64,000 nucleotides of DNA from Solirubrobacterales bacterium (GCA_003244205.1 QHBW01000019.1:1-64000), one strand, 5' to 3'; counted from the first letter of the stretch, positions 6,875 through 16,741 are shown. The notes: generated by a model from the sequence alone, not told the origin. Made by a program: numbers and translations.

Positions 6875-9136
6875 ATGGCCAACACGCTCGTGATCGCCGA
6901 GAAGCCCTCCGTGGGCCGCGACGTCGCACGCGTGCTCCCGGGCCCTTTCACCAAGCACGAGGGCTATCTCGAGGGCCCAGACCACGTGATCACCTGGGCC
7001 GTCGGCCATCTCGTCCAGCTCGCTGAGCCCGACGAGTACGACCCCAAGTACAAAAAGTGGCGGATGGCGGACCTGCCGATCGTTCCCGAGCACTTCCGAC
7101 TCGTCGTTCGCGACGAGCGCTCAAAGAAGCAGATGGCGGTCGTCACGCGCCAGCTCAAGCGCGACGACCTCGAGCGCGTCGTCAACGCCTGTGACGCCGG
7201 GCGCGAGGGCGAGCTGATCTTCGCGTGGCTGTATGAGAAGGCGAAGGCGTCCAAGCCCGTCGACCGCCTGTGGCTGTCGTCGATGACGGCGGCGGCGATC
7301 CGCGAGGCCTTCGGCACACTGCGTCCCGGCTCCGAGCTGGCCTCGCTGGAGGCGGCGGCGCGGTCGCGCTCGGAGGCCGACTGGATCGTCGGCATGAACG
7401 CCACGCGCGCGGCGACGATCCGGCTGCGCTCCTCCTTCGACGGGGCGGTTTCGCTCGGGCGCGTGCAGACGCCCACGCTGGCGATCCTGGCGCGCCGCGA
7501 GCAGGAGATCAGGGAATTTGAGCCCGAGCCCTACTGGCTCGTGGACGCCGTCTTCGAGGCAGACCCCGAGCGCGTCTACCGCGGGCGCTACCACGCCGCC
7601 AACAAGCCTCGGCTGGCGAGCGCGCAGGAGGCCGAGCGGATCGCAGGCGCGTGTCGCGAGCAGCCTGGCACGGTCACCAAGCTCGAGACCTCCGAGCGCC
7701 GCGAACGGGCGCCGATGCTCTACGACCTCACGACGCTGCAGCGCGAGGCCAACAGCCGCTACGGCTTCGCCGCGCGCCGCACGCTGGCAGCCGCCCAGCG
7801 GCTCTACGAAGAGCACAAGTTCCTCACCTACCCCCGGACGAACTCGCGCTTTTTGACATCCGACCTGGTCGGCGAGATCAAGCCGATCGCCGAGCTCGTC
7901 GGCGCGCACCGCGACTATGCCGCCGGCGCGCAGTACGTGACCGCGTTGAAACAGCTGCCGCTCGCCCGCGTGGTCGACGACGCGAAGGTCTCTGACCACC
8001 ACGCGATCATCCCGACCCGCGCCGAGCACGCGCTCGACAAGCTCTCCGACGACGACCGTCGCGTATATGACCTTGTCGCGCGGCGCTTCCTCGCGGTCTT
8101 TCACCCCGAGGCGGTCTTTGAGAACACGCGCGTTGAGACGACAGTGAGCGCCGGCGGGACCGATTACCTGTTTCGCACGAGCGGTCGCCGTCTGGTCGTG
8201 GCCGGCTGGCGCGGTGTCTACGAAGCGCTCGCCGAAGAGCGTCGCGGCGAAGAGGAAGAAGAAGAAGGTGCCCTCAGCCAGGAGCTACCGAAGCTGGCTC
8301 GCGACGAGCGCGTGCAGACGAAGGAGATCGAGGCGCTGGCGAAGGAGACAAAACCGCCACGGCGCTACAGCGAGGGCTCGCTGCTCGCGGCGATGGAGAC
8401 CGCTGGCAAGCTGGTCGACGACGAGGAGCTGCGCGAAGCGATGAAGGACTCGGGCATCGGCACCCCAGCCACGCGCGCGGCGATCATCGAACGGTTGCTG
8501 TCGGTCGGCTACATCGAGCGCGACGGGCGCGCGCTCGTATGCACCGAGAAGGGAATGAACGTGATCCGCCTGCTCGGCGCCCACAAGCTCACGAGCCCTG
8601 AGCTGACCGGCGACTGGGAGGCGAGGCTGACCAAGATCGAGCACGGCTCTGACTCCCGCGAGCGCTTCATGGGCGACATCGGCAAGTTCGCCGCCGAGAC
8701 CGTCGCCGAGCTCGACGCCAAGCTCAAAGACGTCCGCATCCCGCGCGCCAACCTCGGGCCCTGCCCGGTGTGCGGGCGCGACATCGTCGAGAACCGCAAG
8801 GGCTTCTCCTGCTGGTCACGCGAGGACCCCGGCTGTGGCTTTGTGATCTGGAAGTCCAAGGCGGGCAAGCAGCTCAACATGCCCGTCGCGCGCGAGCTGA
8901 TCGCCACGAGCCGCAGCGCCAAGCCGGTGACCGGGTTCAAGGGTCGCAGCGGCCGCTCCTTCCGCGCCCGCCTGGCGTTGGTGCAGACGCCGGAGGGCAA
9001 GTGGCGCGTGGAGTTCGACGAGCCGTGGGCGCGCGAGGGGGTCAAGCCACCAGAGGCGGAGGAGGGCGCGGCGGAAGGCGAGGCGTCGGCGAGCGACGCC
9101 TCAGGGTCGCGCCAGCGCGACAGCGCCGCGGCCTAG
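6875..9136 (+). CDS. topB: DNA topoisomerase III (type IA)
   Basis: A 753-residue type IA topoisomerase. The Toprim domain starts at once (VIAEKPSVGRDVARVL, then the acidic DAGREGELIF motif), followed by the archway with the active-site tyrosine Tyr319 in TYPRTNSRF. A C-terminal zinc ribbon begins with CPVCGRD at about residue 630. TopB-type enzymes decatenate DNA and resolve recombination intermediates, often with a RecQ-like helicase. The neighbour is AddAB, which fits a role in recombination. Most well-studied actinobacteria rely on TopA alone. TACCCT at 6859-6864 is 10 bases before the ATG and no Shine-Dalgarno is present. Confidence 0.92.
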   Translation: MANTLVIAEKPSVGRDVARVLPGPFTKHEGYLEGPDHVITWAVGHLVQLAEPDEYDPKYKKWRMADLPIVPEHFRLVVRDERSKKQMAVVTRQLKRDDLERVVNACDAGREGELIFAWLYEKAKASKPVDRLWLSSMTAAAIREAFGTLRPGSELASLEAAARSRSEADWIVGMNATRAATIRLRSSFDGAVSLGRVQTPTLAILARREQEIREFEPEPYWLVDAVFEADPERVYRGRYHAANKPRLASAQEAERIAGACREQPGTVTKLETSERRERAPMLYDLTTLQREANSRYGFAARRTLAAAQRLYEEHKFLTYPRTNSRFLTSDLVGEIKPIAELVGAHRDYAAGAQYVTALKQLPLARVVDDAKVSDHHAIIPTRAEHALDKLSDDDRRVYDLVARRFLAVFHPEAVFENTRVETTVSAGGTDYLFRTSGRRLVVAGWRGVYEALAEERRGEEEEEEGALSQELPKLARDERVQTKEIEALAKETKPPRRYSEGSLLAAMETAGKLVDDEELREAMKDSGIGTPATRAAIIERLLSVGYIERDGRALVCTEKGMNVIRLLGAHKLTSPELTGDWEARLTKIEHGSDSRERFMGDIGKFAAETVAELDAKLKDVRIPRANLGPCPVCGRDIVENRKGFSCWSREDPGCGFVIWKSKAGKQLNMPVARELIATSRSAKPVTGFKGRSGRSFRARLALVQTPEGKWRVEFDEPWAREGVKPPEAEEGAAEGEASASDASGSRQRDSAAA

Positions 9137-9140
9137 CTCA

Positions 9141-9159
9141 GGGCGCATCCGGAGCGCCC
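9141..9159 (+). terminator. Hairpin without U-tract between topB and addB
   Basis: GGGCGC (9141-9146) and GCGCCC (9154-9159) pair around a 7-base loop, five bases after the topB stop codon. There is no T-run, so it is at best a weak or factor-assisted terminator. Confidence 0.3.
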
Positions 9160-9173
9160 GCCACGATGGGGTC

Positions 9174-12077
9174 ATGCCCCTGACGCTCGTCACCGGACCC
9201 GCCAATGCCGCCAAGGCCGGTGTCGTGCTCGACGCCTACCGGGCGGCCGCGGCGCGCGACCCGCTGCTGGTCGTCCCCACGCGCGCCGACGCCGCGCGCT
9301 ACGAGCGCGAGCTCGCCGAGAGCGGCGCGGTCTTTGCCGGTCGCGTGGTCGCCGCCGGCCAGCTCGCCGAGCAGATCGCGGCCGCGGTCGGCCACAACGC
9401 CCGTCGCGCCGGGAGGCTGTTGCGCGAGCGCCTGATCGTCGCCGCCACCCGCGACATCAAGCCCGCGGCGCTGGCCAGCGCCGCGTCCGCGCCCGGGTTC
9501 CTGGAGCCCGCGGGGCGCTTCATCTCCGAGCTGCAGGCCGAGCGCGTGACGCCCGCCCAGCTCGCCGCCGCGTGCCGCGGGCGCGTCGGCCGCGAGCTGG
9601 TGACGCTCTATCAGGCCTACCAGCGTCGGCTGGCTCGCGCGGGGGTCGAGGACCGCGAGCTGTACTTCTGGCGCGCGCTCGACGCGCTGCGCACGGCACC
9701 CCAGCGGTGGGGCGCGCGCCCCGTGTACTTCTACGGTTTCGACGATCTCACGCGGCTCGAGCGCGACGCGGTGGAAGCCCTCAGCCGGCGCGCGAACGCC
9801 GACGTGTGGGTTTCGCTCGCGTTCGAGCCGGGGCGTGCGGCGCTGGAGAGCCGTGCCTTCACCTACAACGAGCTGCGCTTGATCGCCGACAGCCACCACG
9901 AGCTCGGTGCGTTGGCCGAGCACTACGAGCCCGCCGCGCGCGAGCCGCTGCACACGCTCGAGCGTTCGCTGTTTGAGCCGCAAAGCGCGGGAGCGACGCC
10001 CGTCGATGCGGGTGACGTGGTGGAGCTGCTTGAGGCCGGTGGTGAGCGCGCCGAGGTCGAGCTCGTGGCGGCGTGGCTGCGCGAGCGACTGGAGGAAGGG
10101 ATGGCGCCCGAGGAGCTGGCGCTCGTCGAGCGCTCACCCGAGCGTCGCGCGACGCTGTTGCGCAGCGTCTTCGCCGCCTACGGCGTGCCGGTGGCGCTCG
10201 ACGTCGTGCGCCCGTTCGGTCACACCGCATTGGGACGTGGTCTGCTCGGCCTGCTGCGCTGCTCGCTGGACCCCGAGCATTCCGCCAGCGACGATCTGCT
10301 CGAGTGGTTGCGCGCGCCAGGGGTGCTCGACCGCCCGGCTCTGGCGGACACGCTGGAGGCCGACCTGCGCCGCGGAGGGGTGCGTGGAGCGGCCGAGGCG
10401 CGCGCCCGCTGGGAGCAGGCTCACCCTCGCTTCAAGCTCGCAGAGCTCGATGCGCTCGCGTCCGCGGCGGGGCGTGGCCGTCGCGCGCTGCTGCACGAGA
10501 CGACGCGCCAGCTCGAGCGCCTGCTCGGGGCCCCGCGGCGACGGCAGGCCGCCGCGCTGGAGGGCGAGGAGCGGATCGACGCACGCGCTTACGCGAGCGC
10601 GCGCGCGGCGCTCGAAGAGCTGGCCGCCCTACCCGCCGCGCGCGATGTCCCGCAGCCGGATGCGCGCGAGCTGATCGAGCTGCTCGCCGCGCTGCCCGTC
10701 TCCGACGGCGTCGAGCCCGGGCCGGGGCGCGTGACGGTCTGCGATCCCCTGCGCGTCCGTGCGCAGCGCTACCGCGCCGTCGTGATCGCCGGCCTGCAGG
10801 AGGGTGAGCTGCCGCGCAGCGCGGCTCCGGACGGGTTCCTGTCAGAGCACGAGCGCCAGGCTCTAGCTGCCGCAGGCGTCCCCCTGCGCCCGCGCGACGA
10901 TCCCCTCGGCGACGAGCGCGCGCTCTTCTACGCGATCGCATCACGTCCCACCGCGCGGCTCGCGCTCGCCTACCGCATCTGCGACGAGGACGGCAGCGCG
11001 ACGCAGCCCTCCTTCTTCATCGACGACGTCGCCGCGCTCTATGACAAGCCGCTCCGCCGGCGTCGCCGGCCGCTCGCCGACGTCGTCTGGGACGTGGCGG
11101 CTGCGCCCACGGTGCGCGAGCGACAGCGTGCAGCGGCCGCGGCCGCTGCGCCGCTGAGGCCAGCCGCGCCGCTGGCGGTGACCGACGCGGCTGCGCTCGG
11201 CGTGCTGGCGGGGATCGAGCGGCTGTCGGCTGGGTCGTTGGAGTGCTTCGGCGACTGCGGCGTGAAGTGGCTGGTGGAGCGCTGGCTGCGGCTGCAGCGA
11301 CTCGAGCCGGAGCCCGAGCCGATGCTGCGCGGACGGCTCCTACACGCCGCGCTCGAGCGCACGCTCGTCGGCTTGCGAGAGGCACGCGGGAGCGCGGCGC
11401 TCGGGGAGGAGGCGCTCGCTCAGGCGACGACGCTGTTCGCCTCCGCCCTGCGCGCGGCTGCGGCTGAGGAGGGGGTCGGGGAGCGCACGGCGGCCGAGCG
11501 CGCGATGCTGACGAGGCTCGAGCGCCAGGGCGAGCGGGTACTGGCTTTCGAGGCCGAGCATGGCGGCGGCTGGGAGCCGACCCACCTCGAGCTGGGGTTC
11601 GGTATGGGCGACGAGATGCCGGCGCTCGAGCTGTCGTCGGACCTCGGCGTCCACGGCCGCATCGACCGCGTCGATGTGGCCCCCGACGGCCGGCGCGCCG
11701 CCGTGCGCGACTACAAGTCGAGCGGAGGTCCGCCGCAGGCGAGGTGGGCTGCCGATGGCAGCCTCCAGGTCGCGCTCTACATGCTCGCCGTCCAGGAGCT
11801 GCTGGGACTCGACCCCGTGGCCGGCGTCTACCAGCCGCTGACGGGCTCCGACCTGCGCCCGCGCGGCATCCTGCTCAACGACGACGGCCCGCCAGGGGAG
11901 TTCGTGCACGAGGACCGCGTCGACGGCGCGACGCTCGACGCCTGCCTTCAGGACGCTCGCACCCGAGCGCTCGCGCTCGCCGCCGAGCTGCGCTCCGGAG
12001 CGGTGCTCCCACGCCCGGAGAGCTGCGCACGCCAGGGCTGCCGCTACCCCGGCGTCTGCCGCGCCAGCGCGCGATGA
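9174..12077 (+). CDS. addB: AddB-like helicase-nuclease subunit
   Basis: A 967-residue subunit of the AddAB double-strand break resection complex. The C-terminal PD-(D/E)xK nuclease is marked by VRDYKSSGG, and the AddB iron-sulfur staple by a Cys before the nuclease (ECFGDCG region, about residue 690) and the terminal CARQGCRYPGVC cluster. The N-terminal Walker A motif is degenerate (VTGPANAAKAG where GxxGxGKT is expected), so this subunit probably does not hydrolyse ATP. Its stop overlaps the addA start (ATGA), so the two are translationally coupled. Length is slightly shorter than Bacillus AddB. Confidence 0.88.
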   Translation: MPLTLVTGPANAAKAGVVLDAYRAAAARDPLLVVPTRADAARYERELAESGAVFAGRVVAAGQLAEQIAAAVGHNARRAGRLLRERLIVAATRDIKPAALASAASAPGFLEPAGRFISELQAERVTPAQLAAACRGRVGRELVTLYQAYQRRLARAGVEDRELYFWRALDALRTAPQRWGARPVYFYGFDDLTRLERDAVEALSRRANADVWVSLAFEPGRAALESRAFTYNELRLIADSHHELGALAEHYEPAAREPLHTLERSLFEPQSAGATPVDAGDVVELLEAGGERAEVELVAAWLRERLEEGMAPEELALVERSPERRATLLRSVFAAYGVPVALDVVRPFGHTALGRGLLGLLRCSLDPEHSASDDLLEWLRAPGVLDRPALADTLEADLRRGGVRGAAEARARWEQAHPRFKLAELDALASAAGRGRRALLHETTRQLERLLGAPRRRQAAALEGEERIDARAYASARAALEELAALPAARDVPQPDARELIELLAALPVSDGVEPGPGRVTVCDPLRVRAQRYRAVVIAGLQEGELPRSAAPDGFLSEHERQALAAAGVPLRPRDDPLGDERALFYAIASRPTARLALAYRICDEDGSATQPSFFIDDVAALYDKPLRRRRRPLADVVWDVAAAPTVRERQRAAAAAAAPLRPAAPLAVTDAAALGVLAGIERLSAGSLECFGDCGVKWLVERWLRLQRLEPEPEPMLRGRLLHAALERTLVGLREARGSAALGEEALAQATTLFASALRAAAAEEGVGERTAAERAMLTRLERQGERVLAFEAEHGGGWEPTHLELGFGMGDEMPALELSSDLGVHGRIDRVDVAPDGRRAAVRDYKSSGGPPQARWAADGSLQVALYMLAVQELLGLDPVAGVYQPLTGSDLRPRGILLNDDGPPGEFVHEDRVDGATLDACLQDARTRALALAAELRSGAVLPRPESCARQGCRYPGVCRASAR

Positions 12078-15000
12078 GCGGACCGCCGGACTTCACCGCC
12101 CAGCAGGCCGCGGTGATTGGCGACCGCAGCGGTGATCTGCTGGTGGCCGCCTCGGCGGGCAGCGGCAAGACGGCTGTGATGGTCGAGCGGCTGGTGTCAG
12201 CCGTGCTCGACGACGGGGTTGCGATCGCGTCGGTGCTAGCGATCTCTTTCACCGATAAGGCGGCGGGGGAGCTGCGCGAGCGTGTGCGCCGGCGCTTTGA
12301 CGAGCGCGGCCACCCGGAGCTCGCGCGCGATGCCGAGCGCGCCTTCATCTCGACGATTCACGCACTCTGCGCGCGGATCCTGCGCGCGCATCCGCTGCAG
12401 GCAGGCGTGGACCCCAGTTTCGTCGTGCTCGACGAGGTCGACGCCCAGCGCCTCCAGCTGCGCGCCTTCGAGGGGGCCTTGGGGCGCTGGATGGATCGCG
12501 CGGGAAGCGCCGCGGTCGAGTTGGCGGCGCGCTACCGGATGGAGTCGCTGCGCGCGATCGTGATCGGCACCGTCGAGTTGCTGCGCAGCCGCGGCGAGCG
12601 TCGGCCGGTACTGCCGCCGGCGCCCGCGCCGCTGGCGCTGGATCCCCTGCGCGACGAGTTGGTGGCGGCCGGGCGAGCGCTCGGGGGAGCGCTCGGGCAA
12701 GTGCGCAACGGAGCGACGGTGAGCCAGGCGCTGGAAGCGCTGCAGCGTTGCGCCGGCTTGGCTGCCGGGTCCGCCCCCAGTGATCCCGAGGCGCTAGCGG
12801 GGCTGGCCCTCCCGGCGGCCGGGCGGGCGGTGGCGCTGCAGTCCCAGGAGTGCGAGCGCTACCGCCGCGCGTTCGTGGACTATCGCCAGGCATGGGTGAA
12901 CTCGAAAGCAGCTCCGTTGTGGGCGCTGCTGGGCGAGCTGGTCTCGCTCTACGCCGAACGCTACGCCGCCGCGAAGCGAGAGATCCGGGCGCTCGACTTC
13001 AGCGATCTCGAGCTCGAGGCGTGCGCGCTGCTGCAAGCGGGCGGAGAGGCGCAGACGCGCTGGAGCGAGCGCTTCAGCCACGTCATGGTCGACGAGTTCC
13101 AGGACACCAACCCGCTCCAGCTCGAGCTGCTCGAGCGCGTCGGCGAGGGGCGGCTGTTCGTCGTGGGCGACGCGTTGCAGTCGATCTATCGCTTTCGCCA
13201 CGCCGACGTCGCCCTCTTTCGTGCGCGCCGCGTCGATGCCCGGGGCGGCGGGCGCGAGCGCGAGCTGGCGATCAACTTCCGCAGTGACCCGCGCCTGCTG
13301 CGCGCGCTCGACGCGGCATTCCGCGATCGGGTCTTCGATGCTGCGGAGTTCGTCGGGTTGCGCGCGGGTCGCGAGCCCGAGACCGAGGCGAGCGCTGCAG
13401 ACGACGCCCCGCGTGTAGAGCTCCTGGTCACCGACCGCGTGAGCTGGTCGGCCGCCGAGCGCCCGGATCTCGGCGAGGCGATACCGGGCGCGCTCGTCTG
13501 GAGGCTCGCGGAGGCGCGCCTGCTCGCCCAGCGGGTCAATGAGATTGTCGACGCCGGTCGCTTCTCGGCAGGAGACATCGTCGTCCTGCTGCGGGCAGCC
13601 GGCGACATGGCCCTCTACGAGCACGCGCTCGAGGATCGCGGCCTGCCGACGTACGCGATCGGGGGCCGCGGCTACTTCGGCCAGCGCCAGGTCGCCGACG
13701 TGGTCGCGTGTCTGGGCGTGATCGCCAACCCGTACGACGACCAGGCGCTGACAGAGGTGCTGGCATCACCGATGGTGGGTCTCGACGTTGGCGCGCTGAT
13801 TGCTCTCGGAGCCGCGGCCCGGGAGCAGCAGCTACGACCGTGGCAAGTGATCGAGCGCTGGCGCGACGGCGGCGAGCTGCAGATGGCTCCCGAGATGGCG
13901 TCGCGCTTGGAGGAGTTTGTCGATCGGCTGGGCTCGCAACGTGACGCGGCGGCTCGCCTGGCGCTCGACGAGCTGATCGAGCGCGTCGTCGTCGACAGCG
14001 GCTACGACCTCTACATGCTGAGCCTCCCCGGTGGCCGGCGCCGGCTGGCCAACATCCGCAAGCTGATGCGGCTGGCGCGCGAGCACGAGCGACGCGAGGG
14101 GCCGCGCCTGCGCGGCTTCCTCGATCGCGTCCGCGCGCTCTCGGGCGAGGAGCTTGCCGACCGCGAAGCCGAAGCTCCGGTCGAAGACGAGCGCCTCGAC
14201 TCCGTGCGCCTGATGACGATCCATCGCGCCAAGGGGTTGGAGTTTCCCGTGGTCTGCGTCGCCGATCTCGGACGCCGGCGCCCGCCCGGCGCCGACGATC
14301 GCCTGCTGCTGGGAGCAGACGGCGCGATCGGCTTGCAGCTGCCGAGCATCGAGGGGCCCACGAGCGACGCCTTCGACTACACCGCGCTCGCCGAGGCCCG
14401 CCACGAGGCCGAGGCGGAAGAGGAGCGCCGGCTCTTCTACGTGGCGATGACGCGGGCGCGTGAGCACCTGATCCTCAGCGGGGCCGGCGACCCCAGCCGC
14501 TGGGGTCTCGCACCCGATCGTCGCGCCGAGCCCCTCTGGTGGATCGCGCGGGCCATGCTCGACGATCCCGCCGGCGTTTTTGACCCCGAGCTCCCCGACG
14601 TCGTCGTGCCCGTGGCCGGCTCGGAGGCACGGATCCGCTGCCTGCTCAATGCTCCGGCGACGGTGGGGTCGGTGCTTGCGCAGGCGTCGTTGGCGCCGCA
14701 GCCGACCGCCACCGCGGCGGAGCCCGTCGCTGCGCCGGCGATCTCGGCCCAGCCCGCCCAGGCGACGCTGTGGCCCATGTCGGCAGCCGAGGTTGCCGAT
14801 CTCGACGTCGAAGAGCGACCAGGCGGCGCGGATCTGGAGCGATTCAGCTACTCCTCGCTCGAGTTGCACGCCCGTTGCGGCTATCGCTTCTATCTCGAGC
14901 GCGTCCTCGGCCTGCGCTCGCTGGAGGGCAGCCCCGGCGCGGCCAGTGCGAAGGCCGACCCCGGTGCTCGCCTCGGGGCTCTAGAGCGCGGCAACCTCGT

Positions 15001-15673
15001 CCACGCCGCGTTAGAGCGCGGCGACCTCGCGGGCTCGCCGCCCGATCCCGCGCTGCTGCACGAGCTCGCGCGCGCCGCTGGCATCGCGCTCTCGGCACCC
15101 GACGCCGCGGAGCTTGTCGACATGCTCGGAGGTTTCTTCAATAGTCAGCTGGCGGCGCGGCTCCGTGGCGCTTCACAGCTTCTGCGCGAACAGCCCTTCA
15201 CGCTCGTCCTCCGCGACGACGCGAAACACCGCTCGCCGCTGGTCACCGGGGTCATCGACGCAATCGCGACGGAGGCCTCCGGCGAGGTCCTGATCGTCGA
15301 CTACAAGACCGACGCGGTCTCGCCCGCGGACGACCTCGCCGGTCGGGTGCTACGCGACTATGAGCTGCAGCGGATCATCTACGCGCTTGCTGGCCTGCGC
15401 GCAGGTGCCGGTGCCGTCGAGGTGGCCCACTGCTTCTTGGCGCGCCCCGAAGAGCCGGTGCTGGCTCGCTATGACGCGACCCAGGCGGCCGAGCTCCAGC
15501 GGCGCCTAGAGCAACGCTGCCGGCTCTTGCAGCGTGCGCACCACGCGGTCGCGACCGAGCCCCACCGCGAGCTCTGCGCCACGTGCCCCGGGCGAGCCGC
15601 GCTGTGCTCGTGGCCATCCGAGATGACGATGCGCGAGCGGCCACGCGCTGAGCGTCCTGCGGCGAGGGGCTGA
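12074..15673 (+). CDS. addA: AddA-like UvrD-family helicase/nuclease
   Basis: A 1,199-residue superfamily 1A helicase: Walker A ASAGSGKT (26-33), Walker B VDEFQDTN (about 338), motif III GDALQSIYRFR, motif V MTIHRAKGLEFP and motif VI FYVAMTRAREH. A C-terminal PD-(D/E)xK nuclease carries LIVDYKTD near residue 1074. With AddB it unwinds and degrades broken DNA ends to give 3' tails for RecA. The ATG overlaps the addB stop by four bases. A frame extension back to 11744 is only the addB shadow. Ku at 16850 offers the competing end-joining route nearby. Confidence 0.92.
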   Translation: MSGPPDFTAQQAAVIGDRSGDLLVAASAGSGKTAVMVERLVSAVLDDGVAIASVLAISFTDKAAGELRERVRRRFDERGHPELARDAERAFISTIHALCARILRAHPLQAGVDPSFVVLDEVDAQRLQLRAFEGALGRWMDRAGSAAVELAARYRMESLRAIVIGTVELLRSRGERRPVLPPAPAPLALDPLRDELVAAGRALGGALGQVRNGATVSQALEALQRCAGLAAGSAPSDPEALAGLALPAAGRAVALQSQECERYRRAFVDYRQAWVNSKAAPLWALLGELVSLYAERYAAAKREIRALDFSDLELEACALLQAGGEAQTRWSERFSHVMVDEFQDTNPLQLELLERVGEGRLFVVGDALQSIYRFRHADVALFRARRVDARGGGRERELAINFRSDPRLLRALDAAFRDRVFDAAEFVGLRAGREPETEASAADDAPRVELLVTDRVSWSAAERPDLGEAIPGALVWRLAEARLLAQRVNEIVDAGRFSAGDIVVLLRAAGDMALYEHALEDRGLPTYAIGGRGYFGQRQVADVVACLGVIANPYDDQALTEVLASPMVGLDVGALIALGAAAREQQLRPWQVIERWRDGGELQMAPEMASRLEEFVDRLGSQRDAAARLALDELIERVVVDSGYDLYMLSLPGGRRRLANIRKLMRLAREHERREGPRLRGFLDRVRALSGEELADREAEAPVEDERLDSVRLMTIHRAKGLEFPVVCVADLGRRRPPGADDRLLLGADGAIGLQLPSIEGPTSDAFDYTALAEARHEAEAEEERRLFYVAMTRAREHLILSGAGDPSRWGLAPDRRAEPLWWIARAMLDDPAGVFDPELPDVVVPVAGSEARIRCLLNAPATVGSVLAQASLAPQPTATAAEPVAAPAISAQPAQATLWPMSAAEVADLDVEERPGGADLERFSYSSLELHARCGYRFYLERVLGLRSLEGSPGAASAKADPGARLGALERGNLVHAALERGDLAGSPPDPALLHELARAAGIALSAPDAAELVDMLGGFFNSQLAARLRGASQLLREQPFTLVLRDDAKHRSPLVTGVIDAIATEASGEVLIVDYKTDAVSPADDLAGRVLRDYELQRIIYALAGLRAGAGAVEVAHCFLARPEEPVLARYDATQAAELQRRLEQRCRLLQRAHHAVATEPHRELCATCPGRAALCSWPSEMTMRERPRAERPAARG

Positions 15674-15698
15674 TCGGTCCGAGTGCTGCTCCCGTCGC

Positions 15699-16097
15699 TC
15701 AGCCGCGCGCGCGTAGCTGCACACGCAACAACTCGCCGCCGTCCGTGACGTCGATTGCGAGCTCGTCGCTGAGTCGTTCGATCACATTTCCAAGCCCAGG
15801 AAGCGCACCGCTTTGAACCAGCTCCGTCGCGCTCCCGGCTCGCAGCGGACCAAGCTCGAGTGTGAGCGTGCGGTCGCCTCCGGCGACGGTCGTCGTGACG
15901 CGACCGTCGGTGGTGAGATCGCCGGCGTGCTCGGCGATCGAGTCGATCAGCAGCAACGCTTCGTCGAGGCGATCGACTGGAAGCTCGGCGTGCGCGGCGA
16001 TCATGCCTACAACGCGTCGCAAAACGGGTGCCACGAGCGGACCCGCTGCCACTGAGACACAGGAAGGCTCCGGAGTGGAGTGCGCCAGCTCGTTCAT
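15699..16097 (-). CDS. Degenerate HATPase-like protein, putative RsbW partner
   Basis: A 132-residue protein directly downstream of the RsbW-type kinase on the same strand. LDEALLLIDSIAEHAG sits where the N-box helix of a GHKL ATPase would be, but the conserved Asn and both glycine boxes are missing. It therefore looks like a catalytically dead relative or a structural partner. The call rests on context and weak similarity; the protein could also be an unrelated small regulator. Its 3' end faces that of addA across 25 bp. Confidence 0.5.
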   Translation of the reverse strand: MNELAHSTPEPSCVSVAAGPLVAPVLRRVVGMIAAHAELPVDRLDEALLLIDSIAEHAGDLTTDGRVTTTVAGGDRTLTLELGPLRAGSATELVQSGALPGLGNVIERLSDELAIDVTDGGELLRVQLRARG

Positions 16098-16140
16098 GGG
16101 CCCAACCCTATGTGCCTCTCGAATCCGTGCGCATGCGCTC

Positions 16141-16653
16141 CTAGTCGCGATCGGCGGGGTCGTTGCCGTCCTCGCGTTGATAGGCGAAAGTCATGCGCAC
16201 TTCGGTTCCGCGTTCCCCCCCGCCGGCGATCGTGTAGGCGTCCGAGAGCGACGCGATCAGCGGGAGCCCAAGACCGAGCCCCTGCTGATCGTCTCGCCGG
16301 CTCGCGGTTCCGATGCCGACGCCGTGGTCGCGCACCGTGACCGTAACCGCCTCCACTCCCGGCGTCGCGTCGAGTTCGAGGCGTCCATGATCGTCGCCAT
16401 ACGCGTGAACCACGACGTTGGCGCAGGCCTCGGTGACGGCGACCTTCATGTCGGCCATGATGTCTGGATCGACGTCGATCACCTCGGCGATGCCCGCGAG
16501 CGCCTGGCGGACGACAGCCACGTTCTCAGGACGCGCATCGAGCGCGAGCCGAACGCTGGGAAGCTCGGCGACGTCGCTGCCGTCGCTGGGGCTCCTGCTC
16601 GCGCCGGGACTGGGGGAGGAGGGGCTGGGCGGGCGAGCCGCTGGGTCTGGCAC
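16141..16653 (-). CDS. RsbW/SpoIIAB-type anti-sigma serine kinase
   Basis: A 170-residue GHKL ATPase with the N-box VTEACANVVVHAYG (Asn79), G1 box DHGVGI (109-114) and G2 box GLGLGL (125-130). This is the architecture of anti-sigma-factor kinases that hold a sigma factor and phosphorylate an anti-anti-sigma STAS protein. The N-terminal 30 residues are a Pro/Ser-rich tail, so a later start is possible; GTG at 16653 is the first. No sigma factor or STAS gene is adjacent, so the partner is encoded elsewhere. Confidence 0.85.
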   Translation of the reverse strand: MPDPAARPPSPSSPSPGASRSPSDGSDVAELPSVRLALDARPENVAVVRQALAGIAEVIDVDPDIMADMKVAVTEACANVVVHAYGDDHGRLELDATPGVEAVTVTVRDHGVGIGTASRRDDQQGLGLGLPLIASLSDAYTIAGGGERGTEVRMTFAYQREDGNDPADRD

Positions 16654-16697
16654 GTCCGGAGGGTACCCGTGCAGTCACTCTCCAATCGCCCGGCAGA

Positions 16698-16741
16698 CGG
16701 TGGATCGTCGCGTTCGAGTCGGTGGATCGATGCGTCCGAGT
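16698..16741. repeat. 22-bp direct repeat (x2) upstream of the RsbW-like gene
   Basis: Two head-to-tail 22-bp units (16698-16719 and 16720-16741) differ at only a few positions; each starts CGGTGGATCG and ends CGAGT. They lie 45-88 bases upstream of the kinase start, where a transcription factor could bind as a tandem dimer. Function unknown. Confidence 0.6.

Noticed and set aside
11744-12073. Extension of the addA frame 330 bases into addB
   Set aside because: The addA family starts at MSGPPDFTAQQ (12074) with an ATGA overlap; the extension is the addB shadow.
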